The notes under the pieces: model-generated
What the model saw: the letters and a program-made list of their open reading frames with translations, nothing else
What the model was told of the DNA's origin: nothing
The model's database searches: none
Program-made: the position numbers and the translations under genes
Origin: Bacteroidota bacterium
GTDB lineage: Bacteria > Bacteroidota > Bacteroidia > B-17B0 > Aurantibacillaceae
Direction of reading: 5' to 3'
Assembly: GCA_900299295.1 (NCBI GenBank)
Contig: OMJH01000148.1
Coordinates: forward strand, 1 to 35,300
Length of the DNA: 35,300 bases
Shown here: positions 1-8,276 of the stretch, piece after piece
Numbering within the stretch: position 1 is the stretch's first letter
Layout of the letters: each line of letters starts with the position of its first letter

Positions 1-952
1 ATTTTTTTTTTAGTTCCGCAGAATTCCAAAATGAAAAAGCTTTCCATCCCAGATTGGTATTCCCACATATGTCATAAAAAATTCTTCCAAGTACATAGGC
101 AAAATCTGACTCATCAAAAGCTTTAATGGAACCATTTTGTAATCTGAGTTGATTTAACCAGCTTAAAATTTCTGCTAATAGCTGAATTGATTGGACTGAT
201 TTGCCGGAAGAGATAAAATTATGCAATTCAAGTTCGGCTTCTTCAAAATGAAACCCCATTCGAGCAAGATAAGAGCGCTGAATTTCCTTACTCGCTCTTA
301 ATTGTTCGTTTCGGGAAACCTGACTAACCTGAGCCTCATGATGTCGGTAAAACAACAAAGGTGCGCCTAAATTTTCAAGCTCGGAATGCATTGCAAAACG
401 CGTCCAAAGCTCATAATCCTCAACATAACGAAATGCATCATCGTATGCTAAATTATGCATCCTTATTGTTTCAGAACGCATCATAACCGAAGGATGACAA
501 ATCGAAGTTGTAAAAAGCAACCATGCCTTAATAATTCCTGATTTTTTTAAGGTATAACAATGCTGAGAGAAAGTATCGGAAAAATTAATGTAATCCGACC
601 CTGTTAATCCGATTTGCGGATTTGCCTCCATAAATTCATATTGAGCAGCCAATCGGTTAGGCGCGCACCGGTCATCAGCATCCATTCTTGCGATGTATTT
701 GCCACGGGAAACTGAAATTCCTTTATTTAATGAAAAAATCAATCCCCTGTTGGAGTGATTTTCAATCAATACAATCCTTGCATCCTTAAATTCAGCAATA
801 ATTGATGAACTTTCATCAGTGCTACCATCGTTAACAATAATAAACTCGAAATCAGTAAACGATTGATGCAAAACACTCATAATTGCTTCACGCAAGTAAA
901 GTTTACCGTTGTAAACAGACATTAAAACAGATATTTCAGGAGTTTTGCCCAA
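1..952 (-). CDS. Glycosyltransferase family 2 (partial, 3' end cut by the window edge)
   Basis: The frame is open from a TTG at 952 down to base 1 with no stop, so about 317 codons are visible and the C-terminus is missing. The N-terminus shows a GT-A fold: ISVLMSVYNG, then VNDGSTDESSS, then the DXD-like ARMDADDR metal and nucleotide-sugar site near residue 95. The first ATG (922) lies inside the first beta strand, so the TTG at 952 is the better start. It overlaps the end of the upstream GT14 gene by 17 bases, which suggests translational coupling. The N-terminal half closely resembles the GT2 at 4894-5910, so the two are probably paralogues. It likely adds one sugar to the glycan made by this cluster. 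Donor and acceptor cannot be read from sequence. Confidence 0.88.
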   Translation of the reverse strand, partial: MGKTPEISVLMSVYNGKLYLREAIMSVLHQSFTDFEFIIVNDGSTDESSSIIAEFKDARIVLIENHSNRGLIFSLNKGISVSRGKYIARMDADDRCAPNRLAAQYEFMEANPQIGLTGSDYINFSDTFSQHCYTLKKSGIIKAWLLFTTSICHPSVMMRSETIRMHNLAYDDAFRYVEDYELWTRFAMHSELENLGAPLLFYRHHEAQVSQVSRNEQLRASKEIQRSYLARMGFHFEEAELELHNFISSGKSVQSIQLLAEILSWLNQLRLQNGSIKAFDESDFAYVLGRIFYDICGNTNLGWKAFSFWNSAELKKK

Positions 953-1814
953 TGTATGTTATCAATTTATTAAGAACAGATCCATCAATTGTTGAATCAA
1001 ATTTTCTAGCAAAAAACTTTTCGCTGTAGGTGACAATTTTTTCAAAATCTTCTTCCCGAATTATCCTTGGAAATTCAGGTCCGGAAGACCAGTCAATATA
1101 GCGCAAATCTGCTGAAACAACGGAATCACGGAATCGAGAATTAAGTAACATGGATTGCACAAACATTTCATCCGCGCATCGTGTATTTTTAAACGAATTC
1201 AAATATTCAGGATGGTCTTTAATATAAGTTACCATGTATTCCAGAGCATCAAAATTTATATTAAACCAATTAGATCCGCCATATTGTTCAAAATAAACTT
1301 TACGTTTAAAACCTGAGTAAATGTGCAGTCGTTCAATAGCGGAATTCAGCTTATTTGAAAACCAGGGTCTTCCCGGAATATCAAAACTGAAATGCGACAA
1401 ACGATTCAAACCACCATCACGCCATTGAGAATCGGGTAATTTAAAATTCATCACAAATTGTTTTTCTTTATTTTCCGAGATAAATGAAATCAACGCTGAC
1501 GGTGATTTAATCAAAAAATCTTGTCCGCTCAACAACATAAAATAATCTTCAGTTCTGCTTTCGAAAGCAGATTTCATCAATGCGAAAGTTGCCCGTATCT
1601 GATTGAAACTTCCCCAATACACCCGATAACGATTGCCAATAAAGCGGACACGGTTGTTGAACGAAAACTCAGCGGAAATCTCATCAAATAATTCGTTAGA
1701 TTTTTTATCGACATGAAGATAAATCCTGGAATCATTTACCAAAAGCAAGGAACGAATCAATTGTTTCAGTTGATTGGGATATCGATGTGCAAGTATGAGA
1801 AATCCAATTTTCAC
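936..1814 (-). CDS. Core-2/I-branching-type beta-N-acetylglucosaminyl/xylosyltransferase (GT14 family)
   Basis: A 292-residue protein starting with GTG at 1814; no ATG lies before the conserved first strand (KIGFLILAHRYPNQL). The family pattern is clear: an N-terminal LAH with a following Leu-rich helix, IYLHVDKKS, then VYWGSFNQIRAT, then the LLSGQDFLI motif near residue 95, and a late GSNWFNI-type segment. Bacterial members transfer a sugar to form branches on surface glycans, and this fits a cluster full of glycosyltransferases. It lacks a signal peptide and should be cytosolic. It follows the epimerase gene by 24 bases and its end overlaps the next GT2. The family call is firm; the linkage formed is unknown. 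Confidence 0.85.
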   Translation of the reverse strand: MKIGFLILAHRYPNQLKQLIRSLLLVNDSRIYLHVDKKSNELFDEISAEFSFNNRVRFIGNRYRVYWGSFNQIRATFALMKSAFESRTEDYFMLLSGQDFLIKSPSALISFISENKEKQFVMNFKLPDSQWRDGGLNRLSHFSFDIPGRPWFSNKLNSAIERLHIYSGFKRKVYFEQYGGSNWFNINFDALEYMVTYIKDHPEYLNSFKNTRCADEMFVQSMLLNSRFRDSVVSADLRYIDWSSGPEFPRIIREEDFEKIVTYSEKFFARKFDSTIDGSVLNKLITYIGQNS

Positions 1815-1838
1815 TTCACTAATAAGTTGTACTCCAAA

Positions 1839-2771
1839 TCATTTTGCTGAATTTAAGCTAAGCTGCTGCTTTATATGAAGAAAAGTTGATAAAACAGCTT
1901 GATCGAATTCGGTAAACGTGAAACCCGGAAAAGCAGACATGAGTTTTGAATTATCGATATCAATTGCAGTATTATCGCTTGAACGGGCATGCAAATAGTT
2001 AAAGGTAAAGTCAACCGGTAACAAAACTTTCATACGTTCAATCACCTGATTTATAGTAAATGAATCCATTGAAGCCAAGTTCCAAATATTTGATACACTT
2101 TTATCGGCATTAAGTGATAAAGACAAAAGTCGAGAAACATCCTTAACATAGATATAGTTTCTTAAATTACTTCCATCGCCAAATACATTTACACTCCCCT
2201 GCCGAATTATGTCCTCTATAAAAATATTAATAAGTCCTAAACCCTTTGCCGTATTTTGACCTTCTCCGAAAACATTCGAAACCCGAAAAATGTCATAATT
2301 CAATCCACATTTTCTGCGATAATACTCAAGAAAATTTTCCATTGAAAATTTAATGATGCCATGCGGTGAAAACGGACGTTTGTCTGCATCTTCTTTAATT
2401 TTATTAGCTGATGGTCCATAAATCGTACCGGCACTGGAAATAAAAACAACTTTTTTAACTCCGGACGAAGCAAAAATTTCAAGAAAATTAAGAAACGGCG
2501 AAAGATTAGTTTCTATTTCGATGCCCGGATTACTCCAACTAGAAGCAGGGATGCTGGAAGAGGCCAAATAATATACAAGATCAACCGATGAAAAAATTTC
2601 CTTTAACTGTTCGTTGGCTAAAGATGAAGTTGAAAAATAATTCGGTATAGTTTTGTTTTCGAATACGGGCTGACGACCAAACAAGGATAATTGCAAGTCG
2701 GATTTTGAAGACAGCGATTCTGCAAGATGCGAACCAATAAACCCATTTGCGCCAATTATTCCAATGTGCAT
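1839..2771 (-). CDS. NAD-dependent epimerase/dehydratase (extended SDR) with His in place of the catalytic Tyr
   Basis: A 310-residue extended short-chain dehydrogenase. The Rossmann motif GANGFIGS is at residues 7-14, the mid-domain strand VVFISSAGTIYG carries the usual Ser, and the C-terminal half has the sugar-nucleotide-binding layout (DIFRVSNVFGEGQ, GDGSNLRNYIYVKDV). Such enzymes make or interconvert nucleotide sugars, for example at C4 of a UDP-hexose. The expected YxxxK catalytic pair reads SPHGIIK here: His137 with Lys141, so the general-acid Tyr is absent although the Lys and fold remain. The codon is CAT at 2361-2363 on the complement. The enzyme may use another acid/base or be impaired. 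A 64-base gap separates it from the fucosyltransferase, so it may have its own promoter. Confidence 0.87.
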   Translation of the reverse strand: MHIGIIGANGFIGSHLAESLSSKSDLQLSLFGRQPVFENKTIPNYFSTSSLANEQLKEIFSSVDLVYYLASSSIPASSWSNPGIEIETNLSPFLNFLEIFASSGVKKVVFISSAGTIYGPSANKIKEDADKRPFSPHGIIKFSMENFLEYYRRKCGLNYDIFRVSNVFGEGQNTAKGLGLINIFIEDIIRQGSVNVFGDGSNLRNYIYVKDVSRLLSLSLNADKSVSNIWNLASMDSFTINQVIERMKVLLPVDFTFNYLHARSSDNTAIDIDNSKLMSAFPGFTFTEFDQAVLSTFLHIKQQLSLNSAK

Positions 2772-2792
2772 GAAGTCCCTAATTTATACAAA

Positions 2793-2800
2793 CAAAGTTA
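2793..2800 (-). promoter_or_regulatory. Candidate Bacteroidota -7 box upstream of the epimerase gene
   Basis: On the minus strand this reads TAACTTTG, a perfect match to the Bacteroidota -7 consensus TAnnTTTG. It lies 21 bases before the epimerase ATG, in one of the few real gaps of the glycan cluster. No TTG -33 box is seen at the usual 17-23 base spacing, so this is tentative. It would give a short leader and an internal promoter for the last three genes. Confidence 0.3.
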
Positions 2801-2835
2801 ATGAAACAATTTAAGCCATTTTGGAGAAAAGCCGC

Positions 2836-3720
2836 CTAATGCCGTTTCCATCCTACTGGAACTAAGTCCGGAGAATAAACTGCCGCATCTGCAAACCATT
2901 GCTTCGGAGCAATAACAATTTTATTTTCATTGGAATTTAACCATGCACCCCACCAGCTAAAGCTGCTGTTGGCAATGATATTGTGTTTACAGGCCGACAT
3001 CAACGCAAGATCAAAAACAGCATCTTTGCCCGAATTTTGTTCAACAAAATGCAATGGATAAGAAAATTTTAAATTGGATTTTGCCCATTCCACATCATCA
3101 GAAAAAATAAAAAATTCAGGGTTAACTATTGATTCTTTAATCACGGCGACGGCTTTTTCGTAATAAGACATCGATAAAACACCATGAAACTTTGCTGCCT
3201 GAGGATTGCTGACATAATCCCCACGACGAATATGCAGCGACACACTGTTCACTGATGCAATTTTTGAAATCCATTCCGAATTTGCAGTACTGAATTCCTT
3301 TTTAGGTTTAAACTCATTCAATAATTGAAAACGGATTTTTTTAAAATAGCGTTCGCTTTGCCAATAACCCTCCAGATAAACATTAGCGGGTAGTTTAAAA
3401 AAATTAGTCTGAAAGGCCATACCTGATTCCGCGAAATAAATCTTGCGGAATAAAAAAGAAAACTTACGCTGAAGCCAACGCAGATATGCATTATTGTTCC
3501 TACTCGAATAATCTGAGATTTCATTTTCACTTGCCCAGGACAAATTGACATTTAGTAAATCAAGCTCGACATTGCGCGGTGTAACACCTTCCGGCACAGC
3601 TGATCCAAGAGCGCCTTTATCAAACTTCAACTCCGCCCCGTGCAAGGTGGCCAGTTGTTTGCCGGCAGCGTATTGAAACATCTGATTACCTAAGCCTCCT
3701 GCCAATTTAACGATGATCAT
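2836..3720 (-). CDS. Alpha-1,2-fucosyltransferase (GT11 family)
   Basis: A GT11 protein of 294 residues if it starts at the ATG at 3720, just before the conserved first strand MIIVKLAGGLGNQMFQYAAG. An open frame continues 23 codons upstream but has no family similarity and would run deep into the previous gene. The GDP-fucose-binding motif HIRRGD is at residues 163-168 and a late NSSFSWWGAWL segment is typical of the family. The ATG overlaps the stop codon of the upstream GT4 gene as ATGA (3717-3720), a sign of coupled translation. It should add fucose in alpha-1,2 linkage to the growing glycan in the cytosol. No GDP-fucose synthesis genes are seen in the window. Confidence 0.92.
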   Translation of the reverse strand: MIIVKLAGGLGNQMFQYAAGKQLATLHGAELKFDKGALGSAVPEGVTPRNVELDLLNVNLSWASENEISDYSSRNNNAYLRWLQRKFSFLFRKIYFAESGMAFQTNFFKLPANVYLEGYWQSERYFKKIRFQLLNEFKPKKEFSTANSEWISKIASVNSVSLHIRRGDYVSNPQAAKFHGVLSMSYYEKAVAVIKESIVNPEFFIFSDDVEWAKSNLKFSYPLHFVEQNSGKDAVFDLALMSACKHNIIANSSFSWWGAWLNSNENKIVIAPKQWFADAAVYSPDLVPVGWKRH

Positions 3721-4886
3721 TTCAGTAAATCGGAATAAAGTTGAATATACTGATCGGCAATTGCTTCCCAGGTAAATTTTTCTTGCCATGCCTTTCGTCC
3801 GGAAATTGAAAATTGCTTCCGTCGCGATTCATCCATTAATATTAAACGAAGCTGTTCGCTTGCCTTTTCAAATTTCGGAAAAACAAAACCATTTTTATCT
3901 TTTACAGTTGTCATAATTTCTCCACTCCCGGTCCATTTTGCAATCTCAACAGCATTTCCTACATCTGTGCAAAGAAAAGGCAAGCCGGCAGCCGCAGCTT
4001 CATATAAAACAATCGGGGAACATTCAACCTGACTTGGAAAAAAGAAAAGATCTGATTGAAAATATGCTGCAACGGTTGTTTTGCGATCAGTCTCTGTTAG
4101 TATAATTTGATTTGATCCAAAAAAAGAGAAAAACCATTTAAACAACAAGCCTGGATATTTAAAAATGCTGCGTTTTTTAAAATAGGATGTATTATTACCG
4201 ATCATAAACAGCGTACAATTTTTTAATTTGGAATTCAGAAACAACTGAATAGCCTCCTTATGTCCTTTTCGTCCAGTATAGGAACCCACATGCAATAAAA
4301 TTTTGTGATGTGATGGAATTCCGAATATCTTCCGAATATCTATTGAAGGAGCATGCTCAAACTCGACCTTGGATGCACCATTTGGGATTAAGATAATTTT
4401 TGAAACACCGTTATCACGTGCAAAATTAATATCCCGATATTCATTACTCAGGTAAACGTTCATATCATAATCATGAATCCAATGCTGCATTTGTTTAAAA
4501 TAATCACGGAATTCGTCACGAAAAAGCCCTGAATAACCTGTAGGCACTGAAACTTTTTTAAGCTTAATCTGTTTGAGATGCGGCAGAGCAAAGTTTGTGG
4601 CCCATTGCTGAGCAGCGAAAAAAGTAATTACATCTCCATTCAATTGCAACAAAAACTCAATGTAGCGATGATCCTCGGGCGATACTGGATTGAATGGGTT
4701 TCCTTCAATATTAAATTGGATTATTTTTACACCATTCAATTCCGTGAAATTTCTTTCCGTATGGAATCGTGTTAACACAGTCACCTCATGCCCCAGAAAT
4801 ACCATTCGTTCAGATAATTGCCGTACCACCTCCTGCATACCGCCAACAGAAGGGAAATACGATTCAACTGCGTGGTAAATCTTCAT
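3717..4886 (-). CDS. Glycosyltransferase family 4 (GT-B)
   Basis: A 389-residue GT-B enzyme. The N-terminal acceptor domain begins KIYHAVESYFPSVGGMQEVVRQL, the usual glycine-rich GG loop after the first strand. The C-terminal donor domain opens with KILLHVGSYTGRKGHKEAI and carries the EX7E-type element ECSPIVLYEAAAAGLP, where the two Glu contact the nucleotide sugar. It is probably a retaining transferase that adds a hexose or deoxyhexose to a lipid-linked glycan at the inner membrane. It begins 7 bases after the GT2 upstream (4894) and ends in the ATGA overlap with the fucosyltransferase. Sugar specificity cannot be given. Confidence 0.92.
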   Translation of the reverse strand: MKIYHAVESYFPSVGGMQEVVRQLSERMVFLGHEVTVLTRFHTERNFTELNGVKIIQFNIEGNPFNPVSPEDHRYIEFLLQLNGDVITFFAAQQWATNFALPHLKQIKLKKVSVPTGYSGLFRDEFRDYFKQMQHWIHDYDMNVYLSNEYRDINFARDNGVSKIILIPNGASKVEFEHAPSIDIRKIFGIPSHHKILLHVGSYTGRKGHKEAIQLFLNSKLKNCTLFMIGNNTSYFKKRSIFKYPGLLFKWFFSFFGSNQIILTETDRKTTVAAYFQSDLFFFPSQVECSPIVLYEAAAAGLPFLCTDVGNAVEIAKWTGSGEIMTTVKDKNGFVFPKFEKASEQLRLILMDESRRKQFSISGRKAWQEKFTWEAIADQYIQLYSDLLK

Positions 4887-4893
4887 GCGAACA

Positions 4894-5910
4894 TCAAAAT
4901 TGATGAGACGAATTTAATTGATTAAATCGATGAAAAATCCAACGACGTTTTAATTTCAATACAAATAAACTCAATGCGGATAGTTTAGTTTGACTAAAAT
5001 CATTACGAATTTTTTGCATTTCCATTTTTAATAGAAAACGCTGAAAGACCAATTTCTTTTCATTTTCATTTTCCGAAGTGAAAATTAACTCAATCAAATT
5101 TTTTCCGAGGCTTTTCAGTAATTGCTTTTCTTTTTTAGTTTTGTATCCTGAATGATAAATTTCTGCAAGATGATTAATTTCATTTTCGGAAAAAGAAAAA
5201 TAATACGACAAATTAAGTTTGGTTTGATTCCGTACCTGATCAGAATATTTTTTTTCAGATTTAGACATTCCTGTTCCGACTTCTCGGTAATCAAGTAAAA
5301 CGTTAGGCAAGTTGGCGATTTTATTCGTACGGGAAATCCGCGACCATAAATTATGATCTTCAAAAAAATTATGATTCGCATCATAACCTCCAACGTTAAA
5401 CAACATCTGCTTATTAAATAAAACAGAGGAGTGAACAAACGGATTATCAAAAACCAAATCAAAGCAAAGTTGTGGGGATTTGGTAGCGTGTAAATGCTTT
5501 CGCCCTGTATCAATACCTTGTTCATTAATAATACGGGCCTGAGCACCCACCAAAGCGTAATCAGGATGCTTTTCGAGGAAGTTTACCTCTAGTTTTAACC
5601 GATCAGGATAGGAAATATCATCATTGTCTTGGCGTGCAATATATTTTCCTTTGGCAAGCGAAATTCCTTTATTAAGCGTTTTAGCTAAACCCATATTTGA
5701 ATGCTCAACATAACGAATACGGGAATCAGCAAAAGTATTTATTACCGATGAAGACTCATCTGTAGAACCATCATTCAAAATAATGAGTTCAAAATCAGTA
5801 AAGGTTTGATTCAATACACTTCTAATAGACTCAGCTAAATATTTTTCAGCGTTGTAAACAGGAAGGATGACGCTTACAAGCGGATTAGTTGTTATGCGCG
5901 TTTCTGCCAC
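4894..5910 (-). CDS. Glycosyltransferase family 2
   Basis: A 338-residue GT-A enzyme. Motifs in order are SVILPVYNAEKYL, LNDGSTDESSS, and the metal site ARQDNDD near residue 97, followed by a Lys-rich C-terminal helical region that may sit on the membrane. The start is GTG at 5910 because no ATG precedes the first strand. It overlaps the last 19 bases of the FkbM methyltransferase gene. The first 120 residues are strikingly like the partial GT2 at 1-952, including the shared string NDGSTDESSS, so this is likely a within-cluster duplication with a changed acceptor. The exact sugar is unknown. Confidence 0.92.
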   Translation of the reverse strand: MAETRITTNPLVSVILPVYNAEKYLAESIRSVLNQTFTDFELIILNDGSTDESSSVINTFADSRIRYVEHSNMGLAKTLNKGISLAKGKYIARQDNDDISYPDRLKLEVNFLEKHPDYALVGAQARIINEQGIDTGRKHLHATKSPQLCFDLVFDNPFVHSSVLFNKQMLFNVGGYDANHNFFEDHNLWSRISRTNKIANLPNVLLDYREVGTGMSKSEKKYSDQVRNQTKLNLSYYFSFSENEINHLAEIYHSGYKTKKEKQLLKSLGKNLIELIFTSENENEKKLVFQRFLLKMEMQKIRNDFSQTKLSALSLFVLKLKRRWIFHRFNQLNSSHQF

Positions 5911-6602
5911 AAATTCTCGAGAACAAAAAGTGTATTAATGTTTGTATCTGCATAAACCATATACCCGTTTTCTTTTAGAAATTGAATCATTCCATCATTT
6001 TTGACACCCCTACCCTTTGTAGAAAATGATATCGTCTCCACACAAATTACCTTTGGAGAGTAATTTTTATAGTTAATAGACTTTAAAATCTGCTCATCCA
6101 ATCCTTCCACATCCAGTGAAAGCAAATCTGGAAAGATTCCTTTAGCATATTTCTCAATTATACCATTTAGCGACTGAGTTTTTACTTTCTTGATTTCCTT
6201 TACAAAATAACCCGGATGCTCTTTATTAATTCTTTCCGCCTCTTCTTTTACAAGTGTATTTAAAGTAGGCTCATTAAAAACATAAAAATCCAATTCGCCC
6301 TCATGTTCCCCAATGGCTAAATTTAAATTTGTATCCTTTGGTCTTTCAATAGTAAATTTTTGAAATAATTCCGGATCAGGTTCGATGTTTATTCCCCTTC
6401 CCCCTTTTTCATAAAATAAAAAGGTGTTATTCAAATAATACGGGTGATGAGCGCCAATGTCTATCCAACTTGGCTTTTCAATTTTTAGTTCATGAAGAAT
6501 ATGATGTATGATCAAATCTTCTCCACACTGGCTCCAGGATTTCTTTGCAAAATCCTCAGCGTTTTTTTTGATATTATTTTTCTTAAAAAAATTATTAATC
6601 AT
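5892..6602 (-). CDS. FkbM-family SAM-dependent methyltransferase
   Basis: A 236-residue protein with the FkbM layout: SQCGEDLIIHHIL near the N-terminus, the SAM-binding strand WIDIGAHHPYYLNNT, the acidic end of strand two in GINIEPDPELF, and the late LLSLDVEGLDEQIL motif. Family members O-methylate sugars or polyketides, and in glycan clusters they usually methylate a sugar hydroxyl. The ATG at 6602 overlaps the stop of the upstream GT2 as ATGA, and its 3' end overlaps the next GT2 by 19 bases, so it belongs to the same transcription unit. The methylated position is unknown. Confidence 0.9.
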   Translation of the reverse strand: MINNFFKKNNIKKNAEDFAKKSWSQCGEDLIIHHILHELKIEKPSWIDIGAHHPYYLNNTFLFYEKGGRGINIEPDPELFQKFTIERPKDTNLNLAIGEHEGELDFYVFNEPTLNTLVKEEAERINKEHPGYFVKEIKKVKTQSLNGIIEKYAKGIFPDLLSLDVEGLDEQILKSINYKNYSPKVICVETISFSTKGRGVKNDGMIQFLKENGYMVYADTNINTLFVLENLWQKRA

Positions 6603-7495
6603 TTACTGAGTTTTGACTGAATACTTTTAATAAAATTTAAAACTGAACGGCTTTTAATTATTTTTTTGAATTCCGTTTCAGAAATGAACACATCTTTAAG
6701 GAAAGGCTGCAAATCAAAAATGGATTTAATTTGATATTTTGAAAGTAGGTGAATCAACCGATCCAATACGCTTTGATCTACCAAATCAAGTTCCTTTAAT
6801 TTGTTGTACAGTAAAAAATATTCATACAACTCGGTCTCAGGATTATTGCTGTCTTTTGTCACATTGTGATTTGCATGATTAACGCTAGTGATTAAAGTTT
6901 CATCAATAAAAGTAAATTTCCCCGAAGAATATTTCAGCATGTGAATATAAAAATCTACATCAACCAACCATTTCATTCGCTCATCAAATAGCACAGCAGC
7001 GTTTCTATTGAATAATGTTGAACTTGGTGGACCCAGCAAATTATGCTTAAACAAAACTGCAGGATTAGTTTTGAGATCCTCTAAAAAATCTACTGGAGGG
7101 ATATGATTAAATTTAATATCATCTTTTACATTAAATGAAACAGCGGATGAAAACAAAAAAGAATTGAATTTGGATCCTGCTTGCATGAATTTGTAAAGAG
7201 CATCCTTACCATTCAACCAATCATCGTGATGCAAAATCTTTATCCAGTCGCTTGAGGCAATCTTAATGCAATGATTCCAATTTTTGGCAGGACCAAGTGA
7301 GGGAAAATTCCTAAAATACTTGATTTTAATCTGTGAATCTAGGCTTGAAACCAGTTTTTTTACTTCGTCATTAGTGGAATCATCCGAAACAATAATTTCC
7401 ATTTCGGGATAGTCCTGTTCAATTACAGAAGCAAGCGTCCGCTTCAGGTATTCTGTTTGATTGAAACACGGTATACAAACGGAAACGCTTTTCAT
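6599..7495 (-). CDS. Glycosyltransferase family 2
   Basis: A 298-residue GT-A transferase. It opens SVSVCIPCFNQTEYLKRTL, has VSDDSTNDEV for nucleotide binding and ILHHDDW at the metal-binding position, and VDVDFYIHML near the acceptor site. It is clearly diverged from the other two GT2 enzymes in the cluster, so it probably has a different donor or acceptor. Its ATG follows the TAA of the TylF-like gene directly (TAAATG), and its stop overlaps the next ATG. It is cytosolic, with no signal peptide. Confidence 0.9.
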   Translation of the reverse strand: MKSVSVCIPCFNQTEYLKRTLASVIEQDYPEMEIIVSDDSTNDEVKKLVSSLDSQIKIKYFRNFPSLGPAKNWNHCIKIASSDWIKILHHDDWLNGKDALYKFMQAGSKFNSFLFSSAVSFNVKDDIKFNHIPPVDFLEDLKTNPAVLFKHNLLGPPSSTLFNRNAAVLFDERMKWLVDVDFYIHMLKYSSGKFTFIDETLITSVNHANHNVTKDSNNPETELYEYFLLYNKLKELDLVDQSVLDRLIHLLSKYQIKSIFDLQPFLKDVFISETEFKKIIKSRSVLNFIKSIQSKLSK

Positions 7496-8275
7496 TTACG
7501 GTTTTATTATAATTCCCTGGCAAGTGGGTAAACTTAATACCATTACACCTTTGGAAGCTGCAAATTTATCATGTGCCAATTTTTGATTGAGGCATCCCGG
7601 ATATCCATAATCATCCAGTACAATGATGCCACCGCTAACAAGCTTCGGCCAAAAATATTCCAAGGCTGCCACTTCAGGAATCTCACTGTTCATGTCAATT
7701 GACAAAAAAGAAATCTTTTCGCAATCGGCCTGTGGCAAGGTATCCGGAATCGGACCTTTGATAATTTTTGTTTTAAAATTCTTGAAGGTCTCTTTTACTT
7801 GTGCAAATAAATCAACTTCAGCATAGCCGAGTTTTTTATTTCGCTCCATCTCATAGGAAGAGCTGTATCGGTTGTCCATTCCTGCAAACGTATCCATTAA
7901 GTAATACGTTTTGTTCAGTTTTTGAAAATCGACAAAATGACAAATTGCCCGTGGGGAAAATCCTGAATAAACCCCGCAATCCACAAAGTCACCCTCGAGT
8001 TTGGCGGCATGCGACGCAGCCCAGCACACCACATGTATCCTCCACTGAATATCATAATTATCCAACAGTCTTCCGCCCAGTTGTTTTACCAAAGCGTATG
8101 CTTCCGAAAATTTCTTTTCTCGAATAAAATCAGAATTATGATAGGTGTAAAGCAAATCGTTTGCATAGGAAAGCTCATCCTTTGGAAGTACAAGTACACG
8201 ATCTCTATCGATGTTTCGATTTTTGATCATGTTCACCAGTTTTTTCGGTAAAACTTTTTTCAGAAAATTCTTCAT
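7496..8275 (-). CDS. TylF/MycF-like (macrocin O-methyltransferase-type) methyltransferase
   Basis: The likely start is ATG at 8275 (259 residues, MKNFLKKVLPKKL), one base after the TAA of the ABC gene; a longer open frame runs upstream into that gene and is not needed. The TylF pattern is present: DFVDCGVYSGFSPRAI as the SAM-binding loop, YLMDTFAGMD for the strand-two acid, SFLSIDMNSEIPEVAALEYFWPKL, and GGIIVLDDYGYPG, which in TylF/MycF enzymes supplies metal-binding acids. Known relatives O-methylate deoxysugars. Together with the FkbM gene this gives the cluster two methyltransferases, so the glycan is probably methylated, perhaps at its end. Confidence 0.88.
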   Translation of the reverse strand: MKNFLKKVLPKKLVNMIKNRNIDRDRVLVLPKDELSYANDLLYTYHNSDFIREKKFSEAYALVKQLGGRLLDNYDIQWRIHVVCWAASHAAKLEGDFVDCGVYSGFSPRAICHFVDFQKLNKTYYLMDTFAGMDNRYSSSYEMERNKKLGYAEVDLFAQVKETFKNFKTKIIKGPIPDTLPQADCEKISFLSIDMNSEIPEVAALEYFWPKLVSGGIIVLDDYGYPGCLNQKLAHDKFAASKGVMVLSLPTCQGIIIKP

Positions 8276-8276
8276 T

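Noticed and set aside
5115-5546. A 143-residue minus-strand frame inside the GT2 gene
   Set aside because: It is a shifted frame of a well-supported glycosyltransferase; its Ile/Leu/Phe/Lys-rich content reflects the AT-rich DNA.
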